From assembly GCA_013360405.1 (NCBI GenBank), contig JABWBR010000032.1, forward strand, positions 62,001 to 126,000: a stretch of DNA of 64,000 bases, read 5' to 3'. Under the pieces are notes generated by a model, which made no database searches, had not been told where the DNA came from, and saw only the letters and a program-made list of their open reading frames with translations. This DNA comes from Saprospiraceae bacterium (GTDB lineage Bacteria > Bacteroidota > Bacteroidia > Chitinophagales > Saprospiraceae). Shown one piece after another: positions 38,501 to 46,087 of the stretch. The position numbers were made by a program, and so were the translations under genes. Numbering within the stretch: the first letter of the stretch is position 1; the number at the start of each line of letters is the position of its first letter.

Positions 38501-38816
38501 TGATCAGAACTGGCTTGCTTTCGGCAATGGCAACAGTTTCTTCGGCGATAATACGGAAGATTTTGTTGAAGATGCAAGTTGGGTGCGCTTGCGCGACGTA
38601 TCGTTGAGCTATTCTCTGCCTACGGCTACGCTGGCAAAAACGCCGTTCCGCTCGCTGACTATTACGCTGTCTGGTCGCAACTTGTTCCTCGATACGCCTT
38701 ATAAGGGTATCGATCCGGAAACTAACCTTTATGGCGCTTCTAATGCTCAGGGGCTTGATTATTTTAACATGCCCGGCACGAAAAGCTATACTGTAGGCCT
38801 TCAGGTAGGTTTCTAA
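35565..38816 (+). CDS. SusC/RagA-type TonB-linked outer-membrane transporter
   Basis: 1083 residues with a signal peptide (to ~21, ITLAQR). A carboxypeptidase-regulatory-like domain (~22-97, 'AITGKVTDQEGLPLIGASILVKGSPTGTVTDVDGNYSL') precedes the plug (about 110-240; 'LIVIDGVPVDNSQL' and 'SVLKGAAATALYGSLAGNGAIIITTKRG' are the hallmark SusC motifs) and a 22-strand barrel ending in F. It imports a polymer or oligomer across the outer membrane together with the SusD-like lipoprotein 32 bp downstream. The barrel length is normal. Substrate unknown, as no glycosidase or sensor genes adjoin. Confidence 0.95.
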   Translation: MKKLLFSFALILCCATITLAQRAITGKVTDQEGLPLIGASILVKGSPTGTVTDVDGNYSLNIPSGSNTLVVSYTGFTTQELEVGVSNVINIILQAGVTLETAVVTALGISKEEKALGYAVQSVSTTELLKANETNFVTSLAGKVAGLQVTSSTGTAGASSFFLIRGANTISGNNQPLIVIDGVPVDNSQLRSGAGGAVASVAFSNRAIDINQSEIESVSVLKGAAATALYGSLAGNGAIIITTKRGKAGQKVSVDFSTNLTISEVNKFPELQTKYSQGLNGQYRGPETRQALSWGALIDTLVYDGATDFMWDKNGKIVGRSVNPNGKPVEAYDRYEFFNRGAAWNNNLAISAATTNSSLRFSLGYLNETGIVPNNDFERINANLNADTKLGEKINLGVGLQYIRSGGTRIEQGSNISGVMLGLLRTPATFDNSNGNGDAAESDPLTYSFADGRPRGYRGLNPSNTSTYDNPYWTANNNPLVDKVNRVIGNFSVSYNPTSWLNISWRPGIDFYSDFRKQYFSIYSATLPSGQVFQDQYYSYRWNSDLLATADFNLSDNLGLTFTLGHNMREFKLDRLYVQGDGLVIPGFYDLSNASSFTTFANNGINRNTGVFAVADFNIGSFLYLNGTVRIEKDLSLPDGNNTYPYYSASASLVFSELMDLAPDAWLSFGKIRASYGRVGLGTFAYSTATYFNSATFGDGWTNGLIFPFKGQAAFTFSDALGNPSLKPEIRDSWEAGIDLRFLKNRLGLDLTYYNSLSKDIILAVPVTGSSGFQSFIQNSAELSNKGIEVVLSATPVQSRNFNWDISVNYTKNTNTVEKLADGVDQVFLGGFIGASTRAVVDVPYGSIFGFGFYKDADGKRVIGSDGYPVIDPNEKSFNSALPDYTIGIRNTISWRGLSLSALLDIKQGGYVWNGTRGALYYFGTHGDIGDLRDTETVFDGNVAEYDSEGNLVLFDHDGDATTPDIPRTAGANAQSVALDQNWLAFGNGNSFFGDNTEDFVEDASWVRLRDVSLSYSLPTATLAKTPFRSLTITLSGRNLFLDTPYKGIDPETNLYGASNAQGLDYFNMPGTKSYTVGLQVGF

Positions 38817-38848
38817 TTTTCATTTTTTAACTTTAACGAGAAGAATCT

Positions 38849-40219
38849 ATGAAAAATACCATAAAAGTGTTTGCGCTATCGGTGGCACTAGTTTTTGCCA
38901 ATAGCTGCAACTTTATAGACCCAGATCTCAATATCGACCCTAACAACCCGAGCGACGTGCCGATGAGCCTATTGCTTCCCGAAGCACAGGTCGGTTTCGG
39001 CTACGTATTAGGGGGTGATTTTGGACGTTATTCTTCCATCTGGACACAACACCACTCCGGCTGTTGCCGCCAACACGCCGCTTATGAGGTTTACGTATTA
39101 AAAGAGGGTGATGTGAATAACGCTTGGAACAGTTTGTATGCAACTGTTTTGAAAGACCTCGATATTATCCTCAACAAGGCTGCGGAAACCAATTCTCCAC
39201 ATTATGCAGGCGCTGCCAAAGTAATGATGGCGAATGTATTGGGTACCTTGGTAGACGTATTTGACGCTGTGCCGTTTTCACAAGCTTTAGCGGGCGCCGA
39301 CGATTTATCTCCCGCATACGACAGCGGCCAAGATGCTTATAATACCATCCAACGGCTGCTCAGCGAAGCCGTCAGCGATTTGAGCGCAACGAGCAGTACT
39401 TTCAAGCTTGGAGCTTCCGATCTTATGTTTGGCGGTGACTTGGCTAAGTGGAAGGCTTATGCCAATACGCTTAGTGCCAGATATTATCTGCACCTGTCTG
39501 AAGTAAACGGCTCGGCATACAACGACGTGCTTACCGCTTTGGGCCGGGGCGCAATCGCCTCTAACGGCGGTAATGCCAACGTGCCTTACGGCGATGCAGC
39601 TAATGAAAATAATCCCTGGTATCAGTTTGAATCACAACGCGGTGATGTGGTAATGGGCGAATTCTTTATCAACCTGATGAAAGGGCTAAACGACCCGCGT
39701 ATTGCTGTTTTTGCTTCTTTGAATGGTAATGGAGACTACGGAGGATCTCCTGCTGGCGGTTATCAGGACGACCCCGCTACCATTTCTCGCTTTGGCAGTT
39801 ATTTCGCCTCTACAAGCTCGCCTATACCTTTGGCTACTTTTGCGGAAGCTAAATTCATCGAAGCAGAAGCTGCACTGGCATCTGACCCGGTTCGCGCAGC
39901 CCAAGCCTTCAATGATGCAGTCGCTGCTTCTCTGGAGCAGGTTGGCGTTAGCGATCCGGCTTATTTGACTGCAAACGCATCTGAAACCGCCGGTACGATA
40001 ACTTTGGATAAAATCCTGACCCAGAAGTATATCGCTTTGTATACTACACAGGAACCTTTTAATGACTGGCGCCGCAAAGGTATTCCCAATCTGCAACCCG
40101 CAGAAGGTACTACCGAGATCGCCCGTCGTTATCCGTATCCACAAGCAGAAAGATTGTTCAACCAGGACAACTATGTGCCCAATGTTACGGTGTTTGATCG
40201 CGTATTTTGGGATCAATAG
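38849..40219 (+). CDS. SusD/RagB-like surface lipoprotein
   Basis: 456 residues. A lipoprotein signal ends at Cys20 (ANSC) and the mature protein starts with the expected flexible Asp/Asn-rich part. Helical TPR-like SusD fold: 'MMANVLGTLVDVFDAVPFSQAL', 'KWKAYANTLSARYYLHLSEV', and the C-terminal 'QKYIALYTTQEPFNDWRRKGIPNL' typical of the SusD-like_2 branch. It caps the SusC barrel upstream and captures ligand. A rho-independent terminator follows, so the pair seems to be a two-gene unit. Confidence 0.93.
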   Translation: MKNTIKVFALSVALVFANSCNFIDPDLNIDPNNPSDVPMSLLLPEAQVGFGYVLGGDFGRYSSIWTQHHSGCCRQHAAYEVYVLKEGDVNNAWNSLYATVLKDLDIILNKAAETNSPHYAGAAKVMMANVLGTLVDVFDAVPFSQALAGADDLSPAYDSGQDAYNTIQRLLSEAVSDLSATSSTFKLGASDLMFGGDLAKWKAYANTLSARYYLHLSEVNGSAYNDVLTALGRGAIASNGGNANVPYGDAANENNPWYQFESQRGDVVMGEFFINLMKGLNDPRIAVFASLNGNGDYGGSPAGGYQDDPATISRFGSYFASTSSPIPLATFAEAKFIEAEAALASDPVRAAQAFNDAVAASLEQVGVSDPAYLTANASETAGTITLDKILTQKYIALYTTQEPFNDWRRKGIPNLQPAEGTTEIARRYPYPQAERLFNQDNYVPNVTVFDRVFWDQ

Positions 40220-40253
40220 ATCTTTCCCTGCGTCGTCTTGACGCAAATTGCTT

Positions 40254-40290
40254 GGAGGCTGCTTCCTTTGTGAGGCAGCCTCCATTTTAT
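40254..40290 (+). terminator. rho-independent terminator after susD-like gene
   Basis: GGAGGCTGC and GCAGCCTCC form a 9-bp perfect stem with a 12-nt loop, followed by ATTTTATTT. Confidence 0.85.
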
Positions 40291-40340
40291 TTCGCTTTCC
40301 TATGTAACGATTATTTGCACTGAAAATTTGTTGAAAAAAA

Positions 40341-40374
40341 TTTTGCATAAATGAATTGAATAACCTTATCTTTG
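40341..40374 (+). promoter_or_regulatory. Bacteroidota-type promoter of tRNA-Gly
   Basis: A TTTTG -33 element (40341-40345) and a -7 element TATCTTTG (40367-40374, exact TAnnTTTG) are separated by 21 bp, matching the sigma-ABfr type promoter. The tRNA starts 36 bp after the -7 box. Confidence 0.7.
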
Positions 40375-40410
40375 CATCGCTTTAGTGAAAACGTTCACAG
40401 CAAATTCATT

Positions 40411-40486
40411 GCGGATGTAGCTCAGTTGGTAGAGCGCAACCTTGCCAAGGTTGAGGTCGCGAGTTCGAATCTCGTCATCCGCTCCA
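40411..40486 (+). tRNA. tRNA-Gly (anticodon GCC)
   Basis: Full cloverleaf: acceptor GCGGATG/CATCCGC, D-stem GCTC/GAGC, anticodon stem CAACC/GGTTG with loop TTGCCAA (GCC at 40444-40446), T-arm GAGTTCGAATCTC, discriminator T and encoded CCA (40484-40486). Confidence 0.97.
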
Positions 40487-40517
40487 GAAAAAAAAGCGCC
40501 CAATGGCGCTTTTTTTG
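40487..40517 (+). terminator. rho-independent terminator between the two tRNA genes
   Basis: A-run then AGCGCC-CAAT-GGCGCT and a run of seven T; a tight GC stem with a 4-nt loop. Confidence 0.85.
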
Positions 40518-40565
40518 TTTATATTTGTTCAGGTTTGTCAAAAGGGCAAACTTATATGTCTACAA

Positions 40566-40878
40566 GCCCGGGTGGTGGAAAGGTAGACACGCAGGACTTA
40601 AAAAATTGAGTGCCCCGAGGGAAACTTCGGGAGTAGAACCTCTCAAATTCGGGGAAACCTTTATTTCATTTGGAATTGGCAATCCCGAGCCAAGCCTCAT
40701 AATTACGTGAGGAAGGTGTAGAGACTAGATGGGAGGCGCCTAAGTCCAAAATAGGATACGGCGAAGGGATAGTCCAGACCACAAAACTCAGCAGTCTGCT
40801 GAGTGCAGTGAAAACTGTAGATGGTAAGAAAATCCTGTGGCCATCGCGGCCGTGCGGGTTCAAGCCCCGCTCCGGGTA
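40566..40878 (+). tRNA. tRNA-Leu (anticodon UAA) split by a group I intron
   Basis: Exon 1 is 40566-40599 and exon 2 is 40829-40878. Joined, they give a class II tRNA: acceptor GCCCGGG/TCCGGGT (two G-U pairs), anticodon stem CAGGA/TCCTG with loop CTTAAAA (anticodon TAA), a long variable arm (GGCC/GGCC) and T-arm GCGGG-TTCAAGC-CCCGC. CCA is not encoded (the bases after the discriminator A are CCT). The intron splits the anticodon between U34 and A35, exactly where the cyanobacterial and plastid tRNA-Leu(UAA) introns lie. Confidence 0.93.
40600..40828 (+). ncRNA. group I intron (IC3-like) in tRNA-Leu(UAA)
   Basis: 229 nt, beginning AAAAAATTGAG and ending in the required G (40828). P1: exon ACTT (40596-40599) pairs with GAGT (40608-40611) with the U-G wobble at the splice site. 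Conserved core: P element AATTCGGGGAAACCT (40646-40660), Q AATCCCGAGCC (40681-40691), R GGTGTAGAGACTAGAT (40715-40730), S AAGGGATAGTCC (40764-40775); R GACTA pairs with S TAGTC (P7), and P/Q form P4. P2 is CCCGA/TCGGG. No homing-endonuclease frame. Close by eye to the self-splicing Anabaena tRNA-Leu intron. Confidence 0.92.
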
Positions 40879-40888
40879 CCTCTTCAAC

Positions 40889-40936
40889 GGGCGCCTCGCC
40901 GGTCGATCAATTCGGCTGATGAGGCGCCCTTTTTTT
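40889..40936 (+). terminator. rho-independent terminator after tRNA-Leu
   Basis: GGGCGCCTC (40889-40897) and GAGGCGCCC (40921-40929), a 9-bp perfect stem, followed by seven T. The loop is 23 nt and partly self-complementary (CGGTCGATCAATTCGGCTG). Confidence 0.85.
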
Positions 40937-41250
40937 GTGCTTGCAGCTGAATACAGCTACAAATCAGGAAGGATAGCTATGCTGTGTGGGAAAGATCAAC
41001 GCCAACGCCGGAAATGCCGGAGCAGGTCCGTATAACAGCACAGCAGCCATACCGTGCACTACGCGCCCATCGGCGCCCGGACATTCATCCTGGGGGTAGT
41101 AAATACCCCGGCTTTGTGATGCGTTCATGACGTTGATTGAATGGATGGAAAATATATATGCTTATGCACATGTCCTACCTAAATACCTCATCAGGGCTTC
41201 TCGTTACATTATATGCATATGTTTTTTGTAAATATTTAGTAGGGTTTAGC
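40937..41250. other. gene-free stretch between tRNA-Leu and the MITE-like element
   Basis: About 310 bp with no supported gene. The first part (40940-41110) has a higher GC content and short inverted pieces (e.g. GCTATGCTGTG and CAGCACAGCAG), the second (41110-41250) is AT-rich. It may be debris next to a tRNA integration hot-spot; I see no integrase. Confidence 0.5.
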
Positions 41251-41410
41251 TCAATATCGTTGACTTAAGGAAAAAATGAAGTGACATCTCCGACGCAGGA
41301 GGAGGTGTAATTTCATTTTTTTGAGTTCCGAAGCCCGGATTTTGAGATGACACCAGCCTCGTTCCTCGTCAGATGTCACTCACCTCAAAATCCTTAAGTC
41401 AACGACATTG
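41251..41410. mobile_element. MITE-like element with 20-bp inverted ends and 9-bp target duplication
   Basis: The ends CAATATCGTTGACTTAAGGA (41252-41271) and the complement at 41391-41410 match over 20 bp with one mismatch. A perfect 9-bp direct repeat GGGTTTAGC flanks the element (41242-41250 and 41411-41419). The 160-bp interior carries no frame but includes GTGACATCTC, GATGACACC and AGATGTCACTC half-sites related to the palindromic repeats at 24088 and 25043. A non-autonomous transposon-like insertion fits best. Confidence 0.7.
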
Positions 41411-41453
41411 GGGTTTAGCGATTGGGTTTAGCTAAACTGCGCATGCACTAAAC

Positions 41454-41474
41454 GGTGAGCGGTAAACGCTCACC
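41454..41474. repeat. palindrome GGTGAGC-GGTAAAC-GCTCACC
   Basis: 7-bp perfect stem in a ~28-bp context almost identical to 25181-25208. The stop codon of the DUF3667 gene (minus strand) is inside the right arm, so the element may end that transcript. Confidence 0.8.
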
Positions 41475-42210
41475 CTGCCACAAAAAAGACAGAAAACACA
41501 TACGCAACCAGCCCGATAAATACTACACTAAGGAGTAATGCGATAACGGTCAGCACAACCGCGCGCAACCAGCCCAGCCCGAACCAGGATTTATAAAACC
41601 AGGCGCTGAGCAGGAGTGTAGCGAAGAAACTGATAAGCCCCCCCATCGAAATCCAATCGGGGATGCGATATAAATTGACGGTTACGAGAGAGAGCAGCGA
41701 GAGTTGGCCGTACAAGTAAGAATTGGCCACCATATGCTCGGCATAGTTGAACTTATATCGCTTAAAAATAAAATAAGAACCCAGGCTCATAAGCGGGATC
41801 AGGGCTACATAAACCAGCGACATATATTTTACCACTACTTTGTAGGTCTTCTTTTGCATTTCTACCGCTTCCGGCGTTAGGGCAACGCCGGTGAATTGGC
41901 CTGATTGCATCAGTATTTTTTCCATATCGATGGTAGCGGCCATCAGTACGGCAAAACCTGATAGTACCAGCAAATAACGCAGGGGGTGATAATAGCGCCG
42001 GGTAGCGCCTTCAAGATATTCGCGAATAACTTGTCCGGGGCGAATAAAAAGTGCGATAAGGGTATACGTAAATCCCTGTTCAAGATTGGTAACAATATGA
42101 AATAAAGAGGTCGTAAGTGATTTTACGGTAATGTGCCCCGTTATGGTTTTTTGTCCGCAATTGTAGCAGTATGGGCCTTCCAGGGGAGTTTGACAGGTTT
42201 TGCAGTGCAT
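41470..42210 (-). CDS. DUF3667 membrane protein with N-terminal zinc ribbon
   Basis: 246 residues. The start 'MHCKTCQTPLEGPYCYNCGQKT' carries the CxxC...CxxCGQ zinc ribbon, then 'ITVKSLTTSLFHIVTNLEQGFTYTLIALFIRPGQVIREYLEGATRRYYHPLRYLL' is the DUF3667 signature, followed by four or five membrane segments (~95-112, 135-155, 165-185, 190-210, 215-243). Common in Bacteroidota, function unknown. It is in the same direction as groEL but lies downstream of an inverted array. Confidence 0.88.
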   Translation of the reverse strand: MHCKTCQTPLEGPYCYNCGQKTITGHITVKSLTTSLFHIVTNLEQGFTYTLIALFIRPGQVIREYLEGATRRYYHPLRYLLVLSGFAVLMAATIDMEKILMQSGQFTGVALTPEAVEMQKKTYKVVVKYMSLVYVALIPLMSLGSYFIFKRYKFNYAEHMVANSYLYGQLSLLSLVTVNLYRIPDWISMGGLISFFATLLLSAWFYKSWFGLGWLRAVVLTVIALLLSVVFIGLVAYVFSVFFVAG

Positions 42211-42219
42211 GGTCTTTTT

Positions 42220-42303
42220 GTTTAGCAGTTAGCACTCAGCAGTCAGCAGCCAGTTTCTCTACATTGACCGCTAAGTGCTAAGTGCTAAGCGCTAACTGCT
42301 AAC
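42220..42303. repeat. GCTAAGT/GCAGTTA heptamer inverted array after groEL
   Basis: TTAGCAGTTAGCACTCAGCAG on the left and CTAAGTGCTAAGTGCTAAGC on the right form complementary arms. The right arm reaches the groEL stop codon. Confidence 0.85.
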
Positions 42304-44255
<1,952 letters not shown>

Positions 44256-44314
44256 AAAGCTTAACTTTTGTATGATGGTATTTAACAAATACATGAATTG
44301 AACAACCATAGTTA

Positions 44315-44331
44315 TCACAACTCGTGCCAAT
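44315..44331 (-). promoter_or_regulatory. sigma-54-like promoter candidate for groES-groEL, with upstream palindrome
   Basis: On the minus strand ATTGGCACGAGTTGTGA has a strong -24-type half (TTGGCACG) with a weak -12 (GA instead of GC at the right distance). About 80 bp further upstream is an imperfect palindrome TGACATTTTGTC (plus-strand 44408-44419), spaced like an activator site. No CIRCE element (TTAGCACTC type) was seen. Tentative. Confidence 0.35.
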
Positions 44332-44424
44332 CCGGTTAGAATGACAATATTGCAGTTGAGCTGGCCATTGGTGGCAGGTTTGCCAAATTTTTATCTGACA
44401 AGGCAGGACAAAATGTCAATTAAA

Positions 44425-44460
44425 AAAAAAGTCACCCCAAATCATCGGGATGACTTTTCC
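44425..44460 (-). terminator. rho-independent terminator after secG
   Basis: Read on the minus strand, AAAAGTCATCCC and GGGGTGACTTTT pair around GATGATTT (one G-T/C mismatch), followed by further T. Confidence 0.8.
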
Positions 44461-44492
44461 TGTTTCAATTAGAAACGGTATGGCGCGCGCGC

Positions 44493-44756
44493 TTACTGCG
44501 AGAGCAATTGCTCTGCGGCGCTGTTGCTACTGTCGACGATGAGGGTGGCTACGATGCACAACACAAACAGCGCGATAGCCAGGTACCAGGTCAATTTTTC
44601 GATAAAATCGGCCTGGCGGGCTGCGCCAAACATTTGGTTGGCCGCTGAGCCGCCAAAAGAAGAATCTACTCCGCCGCCCTTAGGGTTTTGGATCAGGATT
44701 GTCAGCATAAGCATCACGCAAACCAGGGCGATCAGAATAATGATAAACGTCAGCAT
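44493..44756 (-). CDS. secG: preprotein translocase subunit SecG
   Basis: 87 residues. Two membrane segments (~2-21 and ~57-77) flank a Gly-rich loop 'QNPKGGGVDSSFGGSAANQMFGA', the SecG hallmark. It is a helper subunit of the SecYEG channel. It begins 2 bp after the upstream TPR-type gene on the same strand, so the two are translated from one transcript, and a terminator follows. Confidence 0.95.
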   Translation of the reverse strand: MLTFIIILIALVCVMLMLTILIQNPKGGGVDSSFGGSAANQMFGAARQADFIEKLTWYLAIALFVLCIVATLIVDSSNSAAEQLLSQ

Positions 44757-44758
44757 TG

Positions 44759-45724
44759 CTATATTTTTTTCAGTTGTTCAATTTTGGCCGCAAAGTACGT
44801 ACTTTTTTCCGGAAATATCAATATTAGTCGCTCATACATTTTGACAGCTCTTTCGACGGCTCCTTGCCGGGCCAGTAAATCAGCCAGTGTTTCGGATGCC
44901 AGGCCCTCATTATCCGTCACGCTTTTGTGCACAATTGCTTTTATCGGGTCTTCTTTCGCGCGGGTTTTTGCATGTTTTTCAATCGGTGCGGACTGCTCGG
45001 GGCCTGCCGGTTTTGCAGCAGGTATAGGGCGTGGCAGCGAGGGTTGGCGCATACGACGCCAGCTTTCAAAACTGTTTTTGGATAAGGGAGCGCTCACCGG
45101 CGCCTCTTTTTTTATTTCGGGCTCGGGTTCGGCAACGGGTGGCGGCACTTCTTTTACGACATGCCATATGGCGGAGGCGGCCGGTATGCCGCTTGCAGCT
45201 ATGGCGGTAACGGTATCCAGGTAACTGCGGTCGGGAGGGGAGGGTCTTGGCGCCGGCATGTCCGCTTGGGGCGCAGCAGGCGAAGCGATTATCGGTACGG
45301 AGAGGATTTCTTCTTCGTCTTCTTCTATTTCCTCAGAAGGGGGCATAGCCGGTAGCGACCATTCCATTTGCATGCGGGGCTCTTCGGCAGGTTGGGGTTC
45401 TTTTACAAGTGGTGGAAGGGTGTGAAGGTCTTTTAATACCAAAACCTCGCCTTCGTGGGTGAGCCAGGAGTTGTCGGGGACTTCGCTCGTCTCGTAAGCT
45501 TTTAATTTATTAAACAATAAAGACCGATCAGGCATGTAGGCCGCTGCTTTTTCCAGATTATCGCCGGTTTCGGAATGGCGATCCAGGAGGCTTTTTTCAA
45601 GCAACAGCAGGTGCAGATTTTGCGCATAAGGATATTGCATGGCCAGGGTTTTTAGTTCCTGGTATGATACCTGATACAAGCGCGACGGTTCTTTGATGAA
45701 GCCTGCCAGCGTTTCTGCGTTCAT
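44759..45724 (-). CDS. TPR-type cytoplasmic protein of unknown function, secG operon
   Basis: 321 residues. N-terminal helices ('YQVSYQELKTLAMQYPYAQNLHLLLLEKSL'), a long Pro/Glu/Ala-rich linker (~105-250), and a C-terminal TPR-like pair ('ETLADLLARQGAVERAVKMYERLILIFPEKSTYFAAKIEQL'). No signal peptide. This kind of protein is commonly found directly before secG in Bacteroidota. Function unknown; the linker suggests a scaffold or regulator. It may be a cofactor of secretion, inferred only from the location. Confidence 0.8.
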   Translation of the reverse strand: MNAETLAGFIKEPSRLYQVSYQELKTLAMQYPYAQNLHLLLLEKSLLDRHSETGDNLEKAAAYMPDRSLLFNKLKAYETSEVPDNSWLTHEGEVLVLKDLHTLPPLVKEPQPAEEPRMQMEWSLPAMPPSEEIEEDEEEILSVPIIASPAAPQADMPAPRPSPPDRSYLDTVTAIAASGIPAASAIWHVVKEVPPPVAEPEPEIKKEAPVSAPLSKNSFESWRRMRQPSLPRPIPAAKPAGPEQSAPIEKHAKTRAKEDPIKAIVHKSVTDNEGLASETLADLLARQGAVERAVKMYERLILIFPEKSTYFAAKIEQLKKI

Positions 45725-45732
45725 AGTTATTC

Positions 45733-45862
45733 CGCAATTAGCAGTTAGCGGTCAGCAGTTAGCGGTCAGCAGTTAATCGCTAAGACCTAAGCCCTGACTG
45801 CTAAGACCTAAGCCCTGACTGCTAAGACCTAAGCCCTGACTGCTAAGCCCTGACTGCTGATA
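45733..45862. repeat. short-unit inverted array containing a 21-bp tandem repeat
   Basis: The left arm has TTAGCAGTTAGCGGTCAGCAG units; the right arm has three exact copies of a 21-bp unit (45781-45843, from TAAGACCTAAG to CTGACTGC) plus a shortened fourth. It lies in the divergent region between the TPR-type gene and the coiled-coil gene. The rest of this 363-bp region (45863-46087) shows nothing I can name apart from the likely promoters. Confidence 0.85.
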
Positions 45863-46087
45863 TCTAACAAAGATACGAATTTTAACAGTGCCAGGGCGCA
45901 GGCTCTCAATAAAATGCGCATTACGTCCGTTATTAGGCTCAAATAGGTTTGCTATAATCCATATTTCCTTTGAGCAATCACGGTAACTGCCATATTTACA
46001 TTGCCCCGACACACTTTTTAAACCGCTACATTCCATAAACCACAAAAAAGGACTATATTACCTGATATAAACTCAACACACCCTATT

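Noticed and set aside
40372-40710. 112-residue frame across the tRNA genes
   Set aside because: It covers tRNA-Gly, the terminator and the group I intron; the RNA genes explain the sequence.
45781-45862. CRISPR-like direct repeats
   Set aside because: The units are 7-21 bp, directly adjacent and without spacers; same for all other arrays in the window, and no cas genes are present.
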